Positions 51,092 through 61,107 of a stretch of DNA of 64,000 bases are shown in pieces. The notes under the pieces are model-generated. The model worked only from the letters and a program-made list of their open reading frames with translations, searched no databases and was not told the DNA's origin. This DNA comes from Mariniblastus sp. (GTDB taxonomy: Bacteria > Planctomycetota > Planctomycetia > Pirellulales > Pirellulaceae), in assembly GCA_029247405.1 (NCBI GenBank), contig JAQWLH010000108.1, forward strand, positions 29,452-93,451. The letters are read 5' to 3'. A program made the translations under genes and the position numbers. The stretch's first letter is position 1. Every line of letters starts with the position of its first letter.

Positions 51092-54000
51092 GAGAGGATT
51101 GTTTTCGACTCCGGTGTTTCTTCAGGTTTCATAAATTGTGATATTTCAGTGATCCAATAACGCTTCTTCTGAAACGGATAGGTTGGCAAGCTCAAGGGCC
51201 GCGGGCTCGATTTCCCAAAGATCGCAGCAAAATCCAGATTGCAGCCCCGTTGATAAAGGCCTCCAAGTGCTGACATGACAGACACCTTGCTGGAATCGGC
51301 TGAGCATGAAACCGAATGCATCAATTCAAGCGTGGTTGTTTCGAACATCGACGGCAGCGGACTGTTCGGGGCAATCCGCCCCATAGTCAAACCAATCCCA
51401 CACCCAAGCGAGGAAAGTGCTTGTACGCTTTGTTCCAGCTGGATCTCGGAATTTGCATGCTCTCGCCAATAACTACCTCCCAACGAGCGGTGAACAGGCA
51501 CCACTTCGCCCGATACGCTGCAAACCAGAGGCAAATTCGGCGGGTAGAAATTAAATTGGTCGGCCAATCCTTCGAAGGCATTCCAATCAGGATCACTTCC
51601 GAGATTACCGAGCAAACATTCCCGTTGATACACCAAAACCAACGCATCGAGAAAACACAAACACCCCGCAACACATGCCGCTGCGTATTGCCCGACTCCC
51701 AAACCAAGTGCGGCGTCCGGCTGGAGTTCCCAAGCCTGCCAAAGCTTGGCCAAACTAGCGTGAAGAACGTATTGGAGTGTTTGATTTGATTCGGTCTCTG
51801 ACTCTGAATTAGCGATCGCTTCGATCAATGAGAAAGGCTCTTCTGAGCCCGATGTATGCTCTTGGAGTCGCTGTTCACCTGCTTTGATAAAATCGGCGAC
51901 CTCCGAATGGCTTGCCATGAGTTCTTGCAAAACTGATCGAATGTCGAACTCGTCCTCATGAAAAATCCAAGCAACTTTGGGCGAAGAGGAAATCTGAGTT
52001 GATGAACCAGGTTGGGCTGAACCATTGCGTTCGGCACCATTCCCGTGGTGATGGTCTGTAGACACCTGATCGCTGGCACCCCCACTCATCTGTTGAAGCT
52101 TTTCAATGGCATTCGACCGCGTATTAAATCGCAATGCAATTCGATGTTCAAAGTGCCTTCGCCCTGCATTGATGGTGAAACAGAAATCATCAAGGTTCGT
52201 CTGCGGATGGGTTTGAAGGTAATTCCAATAGCGTCCGCACAATTCTTGCAGGGCATCCTCACACCGCGCACTCACAAGTAGCAACCGTTCTTGTTGTGCT
52301 GTTGAATCAACCACTCGACCAGCCGCCTGCTCTCCGTTGGCTGCCGAACTCAGAACCAAGTGAGCGTTCGTCCCGACGAGCCCCAGCGCCGTGATTCCAG
52401 CTGTTCTTCGATCACATTCAGGCCACTCCGTTTTTTCATCAACCATTTTGACGGGCATCCGTTTCCACGGGATGTGTGGTGACGGTTCTTCGAAATGAAT
52501 TTGAGGAGGGATGACTCCGTGATGGATCGCAAGCACCGTTTTAATCAACCCAGATGAACCACCTGCCGCCTCGAGATGACTGATATTAGCTTTCACTGAA
52601 CCAACGAGCAGCGGATTTTCTTTGGAACGACCTTTGCCGTAGATCTTGATGGCGGCGCCAAGCTCCATCGGATCACCATATTCGGTTCCCGTTCCGTGGG
52701 CCTCAAGGTACTGGACGTGTGAGGGCGCGAGTCCAGCATCTTTGACTGCTGCCGCAATCAACCGTGTTTGTGCTTTACCACTGGGTGAAGTGATTCCACT
52801 GCTGAAACCGTTATGAACAACGGCTCCACCACGAATGACTGCCATGACCCGGTCCCCATCCCGTTCAGCATCACTCAATCTTTTAAGAACGACGACCCCG
52901 CAGCCTTCACCTCGGCCGAAACCATCAGCAGATTTTGAGAAAGACTTACAGCGACCGTCCGGGGAAAGCAAACCGGCCTTGGACATCAGTAGCGAATTGA
53001 CCGGCGCAAGAATTGCATTGACACCCCCGGCTAAAGCCAAGTTACAATTCCCCTCCTGTAAACTCCGCATCGCCTGGTAAACGGCAACCAACGAACTGCT
53101 GCTGGCTGTATCGACGGCAACACTCGGACCTTCAAATCCAAACAGGAAACTGATTCTTCCAACGCCCGCGCTGTGCGAAAGCCCGGCACCCTGGAAACCT
53201 TTTACAATGTCCTCATCATCAAGTGTTGGCAAAAAGGCGTAATCAGACCCCATGATGCCCATGAACACACCAACATTCGAATCGGCCAACGGCGAAGCCG
53301 GAATCCCGGCGTCTTCGAGGGCTCGATAACTGTTCTCCAACAACATTCGATGTTGCGGATCAATCCAGCACGCTTCTTGATCTGAGATATTAAAGAACGA
53401 TGCATCGAAATCCGCGATATCTTCCAAAAAACCACCGCGACGAGTGTACATCTTTCCCGGTTCGCGATCAGAACTGTAAAACCGTTCAATGTCCCAACGA
53501 TCATTGGGGATATCGCGAACGGAGTCGACACCCTGCAACAGGTTTTGCCAAAACTCATCGACATTCCGGGCGCCAGGAAACCGGCAACTCAAGCCTACGA
53601 TGGCAATGTCCTCGCGCGCGACTTGCAAGCTTGGTTCATTTTCCGAGTTGGCTGCGGCAGCGTTCGGATTCTTTTCCGTGGAATCACCACTGTCGTCTGA
53701 TGTAACCAACTCCAAAACGAAATCGCTGATTGCGTCGATCGTTGGATGATCGAACAGCATTGTTGGTCCAATGTTGAATTGATCACCCAGCATCTGCTGT
53801 AATTCGGTTCCAAACTCGACGGCCATTAGCGAGTCGAGCCCCATTTCGATCAACGGACGATCTGTTTCCGGAGCCTCCGGAGTTGAAAGGATACCTTGTA
53901 AGGAACCTTGAATGGTTTTTACCAACAATTCTCGTTGGGCATTTCCGCGAAGTTGTTTGAGTTTGCTGACCAGTGCGGAATCGACCGCGCGAGATTTTTT

Positions 54001-57000
54001 TCGTCCACCGACCAGTTCCTGCAGCATCGTCGGAACTTCACCGGTCGGTCCAATCCGCATCCTTCTCCAGTCCACATCCATCACAGTCGCTTGAACCGTC
54101 CCACTGGCCAACATTTTCTCCAAGGCGGCATGAGCTTCATCGACACCCAGCGGGGTGATCCCTTGCAAGGCCAGACGTTTCAATATTCGAGAATCGTCCG
54201 CCATTCCTTCGGTCCAGGGTCCCCAATTAATGGATAGTGCAGGTAAATCCATTTGTTGCCGTCGACTGGCTAATCCATCCAGATAGGCGTTACCCGTTGC
54301 ATAGTTACTTTGACCAGGTGAACCCAAAACGGACGCAGCCGATGAGTAAAGAACGAATAGTTCGAGATCCAATTCACGAGTCAGTTCGTCGAGCAGGTTT
54401 GCGGCTACCACTTTCGGCTTGAGAACTTTTTCAAAACGTTCGGGAGTCAGCGACTCAATTAGCCCGTCGTCCAGCACACCGGCGGCATGCACCACTCCGG
54501 CCAAACGATTCAAGTCTTTGCCAAACCGAGCGAACAGTTTCTCAACATCATCCCGCAAACTAAGATCGGCTGAGTGCACGACGACCTGACAACCGGCTTG
54601 TTCGATGGCTTTGATAAAGGCACAGGCCTCCTCATCTGGCTTACGCCGAGAAACCAAAACAACCTGGCCGGCTCCTCGCTCGGCCAACCACTTGGCAACT
54701 TGCCGCCCTAGTTTGCCAAGTCCACCGGTAACTAGATAACAGCCATCATCACTCGCTGAAAATGGAGTTGAGCTGGGAAGATTCGCTTGCTTCATCCTCG
54801 GCACCAACAACTGCCCAGCGCGAATAGCATGTTGGTTATCCGTCGTTTCTGTCAGTGCGATCTCTGCGGCGAGGTCCATCACCTTTCCGTCTGCCATTTC
54901 TTGAGCGCATAAATCTAATAAACGACATCGCAATTCAGGCTGCTCAGCTCCAATCACTCTCCCCAGCCCCCAATACTGGGTTTGCCGTGGATCAACGGGC
55001 TGTGAATCTTTTCCAACGTCAATCGCATCGTGAGTGATTAATTGCAAACCACATGGCAATCGCCGCCATTGGCGATTCAGCAAGGACTGAACAAACGTCA
55101 AAATTGCTTCAACGCCATAATCAAATGCAACCGATGGTTCTGAATGTTCATCTCCGAGTAGCCAGGCAACTCCGTCAATTTGGGATTCACCGTTATCATG
55201 GCTCAACGCATCGAGAAGCTGATTCCAACTGTCACTTGATCGACCGCAAAACTGGAACTCAGATTCAGATTCACTCTGGAAGTTAGCGTCCCTCTCCAAT
55301 TGAACTGTGGAGACACTGTGGTTTAAGTTTTTCAGTTTTTCGACCAATCCAGTCGTCAACTCCGCTTGAGCTGCATTCACCTGATCAGGCGAAATCACTA
55401 ACCAGTTCTTGGACTCCAGTTTGGACGAGGCTAAACGTGCCGGCTTCCACTGTAATTCGTAAACCAAACTCTCGGCCCCGGCACCACTAAGTTGGCGCAA
55501 CGCCGTGAGACTGACTTGCCGAACCGTCAAGTCATCAATTTTGAGCAGCACCTCACCCCGATCAGAAAATAAAACCAAATCCGCTACGCGCGTGGGACCT
55601 TCGTTCTTTTTCCAATGAGCGGAACACCAAGCCTCTGCTTCGATTGGAGCGAAACACTCGACGCGGCCAATGCCAACAGGCAAAAACAGATTGTCATCAT
55701 CATTTGTTTTGAGTAAACCAATCGCCAACGAATGCAAGGCTGCATCAAGCAAGGTTGGCGGAATCGTGTAACCCCGCACGTCGCCGGTCGACTGCAAACG
55801 CGTCAGCACCTGTTCATCGGAGAACTGCAACTCCTGAATGCAACGAAAATCAGGGCCATAATTCAAACCCATCGATTTCATCTTTTGATAAAAATTGTCG
55901 GGCGAGTCTGTTTCGGCCAAGTTGGCCTGAATCGCACTTCGATCAATCAAGTCCGGACGCTGGCCGTCACTTTTAACGAGTTCGCAAGTGAAATGTCGAT
56001 TCCAGTTTTTACTTCCCGCCGAGGCAGCAAAGGTCTCCAAGTTGAATTTTGGCGATTCAGCCTCACCCGTTTTTCTGATGACTGTCTGTAAAGCAGTTCG
56101 GCCAGTAGGACGAATGGGCTGCTCGAATACGACATTTTTGATTGCCTGGGATCCAGCCGCTTCGATCGCCATTTCAATCAGCGCAGCTCCGGGAAGCACT
56201 GTCGTATTCATGACTTCATGATCAGGCATCCAGGCAGGGCTGTCGGTATCAATGTATCCTTCGTAACGCGTTTCGTTTTGTGTGCCCGCCAGTGAGATCT
56301 TGCTCCCCAAAAGCGGATGTGCCGTATGGTACTCGGCGTGAGCAGCACGAGGTTTATCCGGCCCCCAAAATCGGCGGCGCTGGAAAGGATAAGTTGGCAA
56401 ACTGATGCATCGGCTCGCCTTTTCGGCGTGCATCGCTCGAAAATTGGGAGTGACGCCTTGTACGTATAGTTGAGCAATGGCCGAAGCCAGTGAATGGTTG
56501 TCATCACCCCCTTTTTGCAGACAGCTAACGAGTGTACCCGACGGCTGTTGCCAATCTGCAGCGGCCATCCGAGTCAGAATCGCCTGCGGCCCAAGCTCGA
56601 CCATCACCTCACATCTTAGGTCCGCCAATGCCTCAACACTTGGAGCAAAACTGACCGCCTGACGAATGTGATCTGCCCAGTAATGACCATCCAATTTTTT
56701 ATCAGCCGGCAGGGCTTGTCCTGTGACGTTGCAGATCAGGGGCATCTTGGCGGGCTGAAAATTTATCTGCCCGGCAAAATTGGCAAATGGCTGCAAAATT
56801 GAGTCCATCAAATGTGAATGGAACGCGTGAGACGTGATCAACTTTTTCGTCCGTACGCCGCGATCAACGAACATTTGATCGAGCCGATCCATTGCTGATT
56901 CATCACCACTGATGACGACGTGCGTTCCATTTAATGCGGCCAATGATACTTGGGGTTCGTCCGCAATCGCCTGTTGGACGAGATCGGCAGGCGAAAACAC

Positions 57001-59094
57001 CGCCAGCATCTGACCACCCGTGGGCAACTCGCCAATCATCCGTCCACGCTCAGCGATCAATCGCAGCCCATCTTCCCAACTCATAATGCCTGCCACACAG
57101 GCAGCCGCATACTGACCAACGCTGTGGCCAAGGACAATGTCCGGATATAAATCCCAGCTGTTGAGCAATTTCGCCAACCCCATTTGCAGGGCAAATGTTG
57201 TGGGCTGAGTCCAATGTGTATCATGAATGGCTGATTTTTCACCATCGCCTTGAAACAAAACTTCAAGTAGTGAGCCTTCACGAACTGATTTCAGCTGCTT
57301 CTCACAGAGGTCAATTGCCGAACGGAAAACAGGCTGCGAGTGATAAAGCTGACGCCCCATACCGACATACTGTGCGCCTTGACCGGTGAACTGCCAAGCC
57401 ACTCGCGGTGCCCGGCGGCGGTTCGCCATAAAGACAGGTGAGGCAATGCTTCCCCGACTAAGTGATTGCAGCGAGGCAATCGCTTCCTGCCGGGAGCCTG
57501 CCGTGACCGCCGCTCGGTGTTCAAAGTGACTTCGAGCAACGTTGGTTGCGAGTGCAAAGCTAGTAACGTTTGTCCCACTATCTTGCAAAAGTGATTGGCC
57601 ATAGGCATCGGCGATCTCAAAAATTGCTTCATCATTTTTGCCAGAAAGCGTGATCACTACGGGGGGCTCTTCGCCAGCCGTCTGCGGGTCTGCGGGGGTT
57701 GTTTGAACTTGATCTTCTTGGGCAGGAGCTTCGATCACCACATGAGCATTTGTGCCACTCATTCCAAAGGCACTTACACCCGCGATGCGACGGCTCTCGT
57801 TTGGCCAAGCAGTGGGAGTCGTTAACACCTTGACCGGAATATCTTTCCAGGGAATGTGCGGATTGGGATTTTCAAAATTCATCTGGCCCGGAATTGATCC
57901 GTTTTCCATCGCCAATAGAACTTTGATCAAACCCGCCATCCCGGCAGCGGCTTCGAGGTGCCCAATGTTGGTCTTAACCGAACCGATAAGCAGCGGGTTC
58001 TCTGCCGTTCGATTTGCACAATAGGCAGCCGAAGCAGCAGTGACTTCGATCGGATCGCCCAGCTCGGTACCCGTTCCATGAGCTTCGAGATAATCTACCT
58101 GCTCTGCGGTGATGCCTGCTCGAGCAAGTGCTTGACGAATCACCTTTTCCTGAGCCCGCGGGTTGGGTGCCGTCAAGCCACTACTGAAACCGTTATGGCC
58201 AACGGCCGACCCCCGAATGATACCCAAGATCGAGTCACCATCTTTTTCAGCGTCACTTAATCGGCGGATTGTCACCACACCACATCCTTCGCCACGAAGG
58301 TAACCATCAGCATCGGCGTCAAACGCGCGCGAATGACCTTGGGGTGATAACGCTTTTAATTTGCAAGTTAAAATATTGGTTGTCGGTGAGCAGATCGCAT
58401 TGACACCACCGACCAACGCTCGATCGCAATCGCGTCGTTGTAAACTTTGAATTGCCAGATGCAAAGCAACCAAGGATGAAGAGCAAGCGGTATCAACGGC
58501 GACACTTGGGCCTTGCAAACCAAGGTAGTAAGCCAACCGACCACAAAGAAAGCTACCGGCGGCCCCAGTCGCAATGTACGGATTCAGGTTAAGAAACGAA
58601 TCACTGGCTTCGTTTTGGTAATCATTGTGCATCCAACCAACAAATACACCCGTATGGTCTCCAATTTCCTCGGGTATCCAACCGGCACGCTCAATCGCTT
58701 CATAGCCAACTTCCATGAGAAGACGTTGCTGCGGATCAACCCAAGTCGCCTCGCGCGGCGAGATGCCAAAGAATTCAGGATCCATCAAATCGATGTTTTC
58801 CAGAAAGACTCCTTGGCGAGCGTACATTTTACCAGGTGCGTCTGGGTCATCGTCATGAAACGCATCGAGATCCCAGCGGTCATCCGGAACTTCGCCCACC
58901 AAATCCTGCTGTTCGACCAGTGACTTCCAAAACTTTTCGGGGGTGTCAGAAGTCTGCGGAAAACGGCAGGCCATTGAGACAATCGCAATCGGTTCGTCCC
59001 TATTTCCCTCAGCTGTCGCCAATTGCCGCTTCAGTTCACGGATCTTCAGCAGGGCTTGTTTGTTGGGTGAGAGTGGTTCAACGTTGTCGGTCAT
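51088..59094 (-). CDS. Type I polyketide synthase, KS-AT-DH-KR-ACP-KS*-AT* (second KS and AT degenerate)
   Basis: KS1 VDTACSSSLVALHLA; AT1 GHSVGQYAA and SHAFHSHLM; DH DHEVMNTTVLPG and LLDAALH; KR GGLGKLGRQVAKWLAERGAGQVVLVSR and HAAGVLDDG; ACP MGLDSLMAVEF; KS2 VDTASSSSLVAVYQA; AT2 GLGVGQYAA. Confidence 0.95.
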   Translation of the reverse strand: MTDNVEPLSPNKQALLKIRELKRQLATAEGNRDEPIAIVSMACRFPQTSDTPEKFWKSLVEQQDLVGEVPDDRWDLDAFHDDDPDAPGKMYARQGVFLENIDLMDPEFFGISPREATWVDPQQRLLMEVGYEAIERAGWIPEEIGDHTGVFVGWMHNDYQNEASDSFLNLNPYIATGAAGSFLCGRLAYYLGLQGPSVAVDTACSSSLVALHLAIQSLQRRDCDRALVGGVNAICSPTTNILTCKLKALSPQGHSRAFDADADGYLRGEGCGVVTIRRLSDAEKDGDSILGIIRGSAVGHNGFSSGLTAPNPRAQEKVIRQALARAGITAEQVDYLEAHGTGTELGDPIEVTAASAAYCANRTAENPLLIGSVKTNIGHLEAAAGMAGLIKVLLAMENGSIPGQMNFENPNPHIPWKDIPVKVLTTPTAWPNESRRIAGVSAFGMSGTNAHVVIEAPAQEDQVQTTPADPQTAGEEPPVVITLSGKNDEAIFEIADAYGQSLLQDSGTNVTSFALATNVARSHFEHRAAVTAGSRQEAIASLQSLSRGSIASPVFMANRRRAPRVAWQFTGQGAQYVGMGRQLYHSQPVFRSAIDLCEKQLKSVREGSLLEVLFQGDGEKSAIHDTHWTQPTTFALQMGLAKLLNSWDLYPDIVLGHSVGQYAAACVAGIMSWEDGLRLIAERGRMIGELPTGGQMLAVFSPADLVQQAIADEPQVSLAALNGTHVVISGDESAMDRLDQMFVDRGVRTKKLITSHAFHSHLMDSILQPFANFAGQINFQPAKMPLICNVTGQALPADKKLDGHYWADHIRQAVSFAPSVEALADLRCEVMVELGPQAILTRMAAADWQQPSGTLVSCLQKGGDDNHSLASAIAQLYVQGVTPNFRAMHAEKASRCISLPTYPFQRRRFWGPDKPRAAHAEYHTAHPLLGSKISLAGTQNETRYEGYIDTDSPAWMPDHEVMNTTVLPGAALIEMAIEAAGSQAIKNVVFEQPIRPTGRTALQTVIRKTGEAESPKFNLETFAASAGSKNWNRHFTCELVKSDGQRPDLIDRSAIQANLAETDSPDNFYQKMKSMGLNYGPDFRCIQELQFSDEQVLTRLQSTGDVRGYTIPPTLLDAALHSLAIGLLKTNDDDNLFLPVGIGRVECFAPIEAEAWCSAHWKKNEGPTRVADLVLFSDRGEVLLKIDDLTVRQVSLTALRQLSGAGAESLVYELQWKPARLASSKLESKNWLVISPDQVNAAQAELTTGLVEKLKNLNHSVSTVQLERDANFQSESESEFQFCGRSSDSWNQLLDALSHDNGESQIDGVAWLLGDEHSEPSVAFDYGVEAILTFVQSLLNRQWRRLPCGLQLITHDAIDVGKDSQPVDPRQTQYWGLGRVIGAEQPELRCRLLDLCAQEMADGKVMDLAAEIALTETTDNQHAIRAGQLLVPRMKQANLPSSTPFSASDDGCYLVTGGLGKLGRQVAKWLAERGAGQVVLVSRRKPDEEACAFIKAIEQAGCQVVVHSADLSLRDDVEKLFARFGKDLNRLAGVVHAAGVLDDGLIESLTPERFEKVLKPKVVAANLLDELTRELDLELFVLYSSAASVLGSPGQSNYATGNAYLDGLASRRQQMDLPALSINWGPWTEGMADDSRILKRLALQGITPLGVDEAHAALEKMLASGTVQATVMDVDWRRMRIGPTGEVPTMLQELVGGRKKSRAVDSALVSKLKQLRGNAQRELLVKTIQGSLQGILSTPEAPETDRPLIEMGLDSLMAVEFGTELQQMLGDQFNIGPTMLFDHPTIDAISDFVLELVTSDDSGDSTEKNPNAAAANSENEPSLQVAREDIAIVGLSCRFPGARNVDEFWQNLLQGVDSVRDIPNDRWDIERFYSSDREPGKMYTRRGGFLEDIADFDASFFNISDQEACWIDPQHRMLLENSYRALEDAGIPASPLADSNVGVFMGIMGSDYAFLPTLDDEDIVKGFQGAGLSHSAGVGRISFLFGFEGPSVAVDTASSSSLVAVYQAMRSLQEGNCNLALAGGVNAILAPVNSLLMSKAGLLSPDGRCKSFSKSADGFGRGEGCGVVVLKRLSDAERDGDRVMAVIRGGAVVHNGFSSGITSPSGKAQTRLIAAAVKDAGLAPSHVQYLEAHGTGTEYGDPMELGAAIKIYGKGRSKENPLLVGSVKANISHLEAAGGSSGLIKTVLAIHHGVIPPQIHFEEPSPHIPWKRMPVKMVDEKTEWPECDRRTAGITALGLVGTNAHLVLSSAANGEQAAGRVVDSTAQQERLLLVSARCEDALQELCGRYWNYLQTHPQTNLDDFCFTINAGRRHFEHRIALRFNTRSNAIEKLQQMSGGASDQVSTDHHHGNGAERNGSAQPGSSTQISSSPKVAWIFHEDEFDIRSVLQELMASHSEVADFIKAGEQRLQEHTSGSEEPFSLIEAIANSESETESNQTLQYVLHASLAKLWQAWELQPDAALGLGVGQYAAACVAGCLCFLDALVLVYQRECLLGNLGSDPDWNAFEGLADQFNFYPPNLPLVCSVSGEVVPVHRSLGGSYWREHANSEIQLEQSVQALSSLGCGIGLTMGRIAPNSPLPSMFETTTLELMHSVSCSADSSKVSVMSALGGLYQRGCNLDFAAIFGKSSPRPLSLPTYPFQKKRYWITEISQFMKPEETPESKTILS

Positions 59095-59100
59095 GCAGTG

Positions 59101-61107
59101 CTACCCAAGTTCTTTCATCAATTCTGCCAGCGCTTCCGCTTCGCTCATCTGTTCGACTTCAGAGCGTAGTTTGGTCTTGTTGTTCAACTCGTCGGCTGTC
59201 TTCAGATTCGTTTCGACCGGTGGCTTGGAATCCAATTTTGATTCGGGCTCGATCGCCTCCACCAAAAAATTACCCAAGTCTGAAATCCGTGGATAATCGA
59301 ACAAAAGCGTGGGCGGCAAGGTCTCTTGCGGACCGACCTCGACTTGCAGTTGTGCGCTGAGCCCAACGATCGCCAATGAATCCAATCCAGCTTCGATAAA
59401 CGTAGCCTCAGGATTCGGCGAGCTGTCTAATTCACACAATTCCCGTACCTGTTGCTGTAGAAACTCAATCGCAACCCGATTTTTCTCTGATTCATAAGTT
59501 GTTGCGAGTTTGTCACGAAGCGACGCCGCGCGCAAATTCGCTGCAATCGGCGGCACTTTGGAATCCAGCCCCACTCCTGCCATGACGTCGGGATGTTCAG
59601 CTGCCAATTCTCGTAAACGTGTTTTCAAAACTTTGCCCGAGGGATTGCGTGGCAATTCTTCAATCACCATCAGCCGACGTGGAACTTTATAGTTACCAAG
59701 ATTCGCTTTAGCATATCGTTCGATTGCTTGTATTTTGCTTTCTTGATCGGCATTTGTATCAAGCACCAAGAAGGCAACCACTTGCTCACCGAACACTGGA
59801 TCTGGCACGCCGATGACAGCCGCCTGCGAAACCGTGGCTTGATTTAGCAACACCCTTTCCACTTCGGCCGGAAAAACCTTAAGTCCCCCGACGGTGATCA
59901 TATCTTTGACGCGATCAACGATAAACAGATAGCCATCCTCGTTGAGGCGGCCAATATCACCCGAGTAAAACCAGCCCTCTCGAATGGCTTCCGCTGTTTC
60001 TTCAGGTCGATTCCAATAACCAAGCATTACATTTGGGCCACGAATTGCGATCTCCCCAAGTTGGCCTGGCAAACAGGTCGCACCCGATTCGGTATCAACA
60101 ATTTTGATCTCCACTGAGTCGATCGGCATGCCGATCGAACCGGGGATAAATTTGAGCCGATGGTTGTAACTAGCGAATGGCGAAGTCTCAGTCAGGCCGT
60201 AGCCTTCATGAATCGGCATTCCGAATTTTTCCTGCCACGCTTGGCTGGTCTGAATTGGCAAAGTCGCCGCAGCCGAAAAACAATAATTAACGCTGCACAA
60301 ATCAACCGGTGAACAGCTTTCCAACATCAAGCCAAACATCATCGGGACACCATAAAGCTGGGTCACACCAAACTGGGAAATTAGATGCTTCGATTCGTTG
60401 AGGTCAAATCGTTGTTGAAGCACAATTGTGCCGCCGACGTTGAGTACTGAATTAAGTAATGCATTCTGGCCAAAACAATGAAATAGAGGGACAGCCAATA
60501 AGACGCAATCTTCCATCCGCATATCGCAAAGGTGATTAAACGCGTGCACATTCGAACGGACATTGGCATGCGAGAGCGTCGCGCCTTTAGGGAATCCGGT
60601 TGTGCCAGAAGTGTACAGAATCAAAGCGGGATCATCTGGCTCGGCTTGATGCCAATGGTTGGCAGGGTCTTGGCTGACGAGCGGGGAGACACGATGATTC
60701 GACTTCGTCGGATTGCCCGACGAATCGTCCGTGAAAAAAGTGGTCAGGGTGTAGTTGTCGAGTAAAGACGCAACGGTATCAAAAACAGCTTCGCTGCCGA
60801 CAAATGCTTTTGCCCCACAATCTGAAACAACAAATTCGACTTCCGTCGGCGCTAATCGTGTACTCACCGAAACCGCGACCGCGCCCATTCGTAACGCCGC
60901 GTAGTACCAGATTGGAAATGCAGGCGCGTTGGGCAGCATCAATGCAACGCGATCGCCCGGTTCAACGCCGCACTCGACCAATTGCTCAGCCGCTGCGATC
61001 GAGAGTGAGTTTAATTGACTGTAACTCATTTGCCGATCATCGAAAATGATCGCAATCTGATCGGGCAAAAGGTTGGCAGTGACAGACAGGCTTTCGCAAA
61101 TGTTCAT
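59101..61107 (-). CDS. Acyl-CoA/acyl-ACP ligase (ANL superfamily) fused to C-terminal ACP
   Basis: LILYTSGTTGFPKGATLSH; GYGLTETSP; YSGDIGRLNEDGYLFIVDR; PRNPSGKVLK; C-terminal EAGLDSLAIVGL carrier domain. Confidence 0.95.
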   Translation of the reverse strand: MNICESLSVTANLLPDQIAIIFDDRQMSYSQLNSLSIAAAEQLVECGVEPGDRVALMLPNAPAFPIWYYAALRMGAVAVSVSTRLAPTEVEFVVSDCGAKAFVGSEAVFDTVASLLDNYTLTTFFTDDSSGNPTKSNHRVSPLVSQDPANHWHQAEPDDPALILYTSGTTGFPKGATLSHANVRSNVHAFNHLCDMRMEDCVLLAVPLFHCFGQNALLNSVLNVGGTIVLQQRFDLNESKHLISQFGVTQLYGVPMMFGLMLESCSPVDLCSVNYCFSAAATLPIQTSQAWQEKFGMPIHEGYGLTETSPFASYNHRLKFIPGSIGMPIDSVEIKIVDTESGATCLPGQLGEIAIRGPNVMLGYWNRPEETAEAIREGWFYSGDIGRLNEDGYLFIVDRVKDMITVGGLKVFPAEVERVLLNQATVSQAAVIGVPDPVFGEQVVAFLVLDTNADQESKIQAIERYAKANLGNYKVPRRLMVIEELPRNPSGKVLKTRLRELAAEHPDVMAGVGLDSKVPPIAANLRAASLRDKLATTYESEKNRVAIEFLQQQVRELCELDSSPNPEATFIEAGLDSLAIVGLSAQLQVEVGPQETLPPTLLFDYPRISDLGNFLVEAIEPESKLDSKPPVETNLKTADELNNKTKLRSEVEQMSEAEALAELMKELG

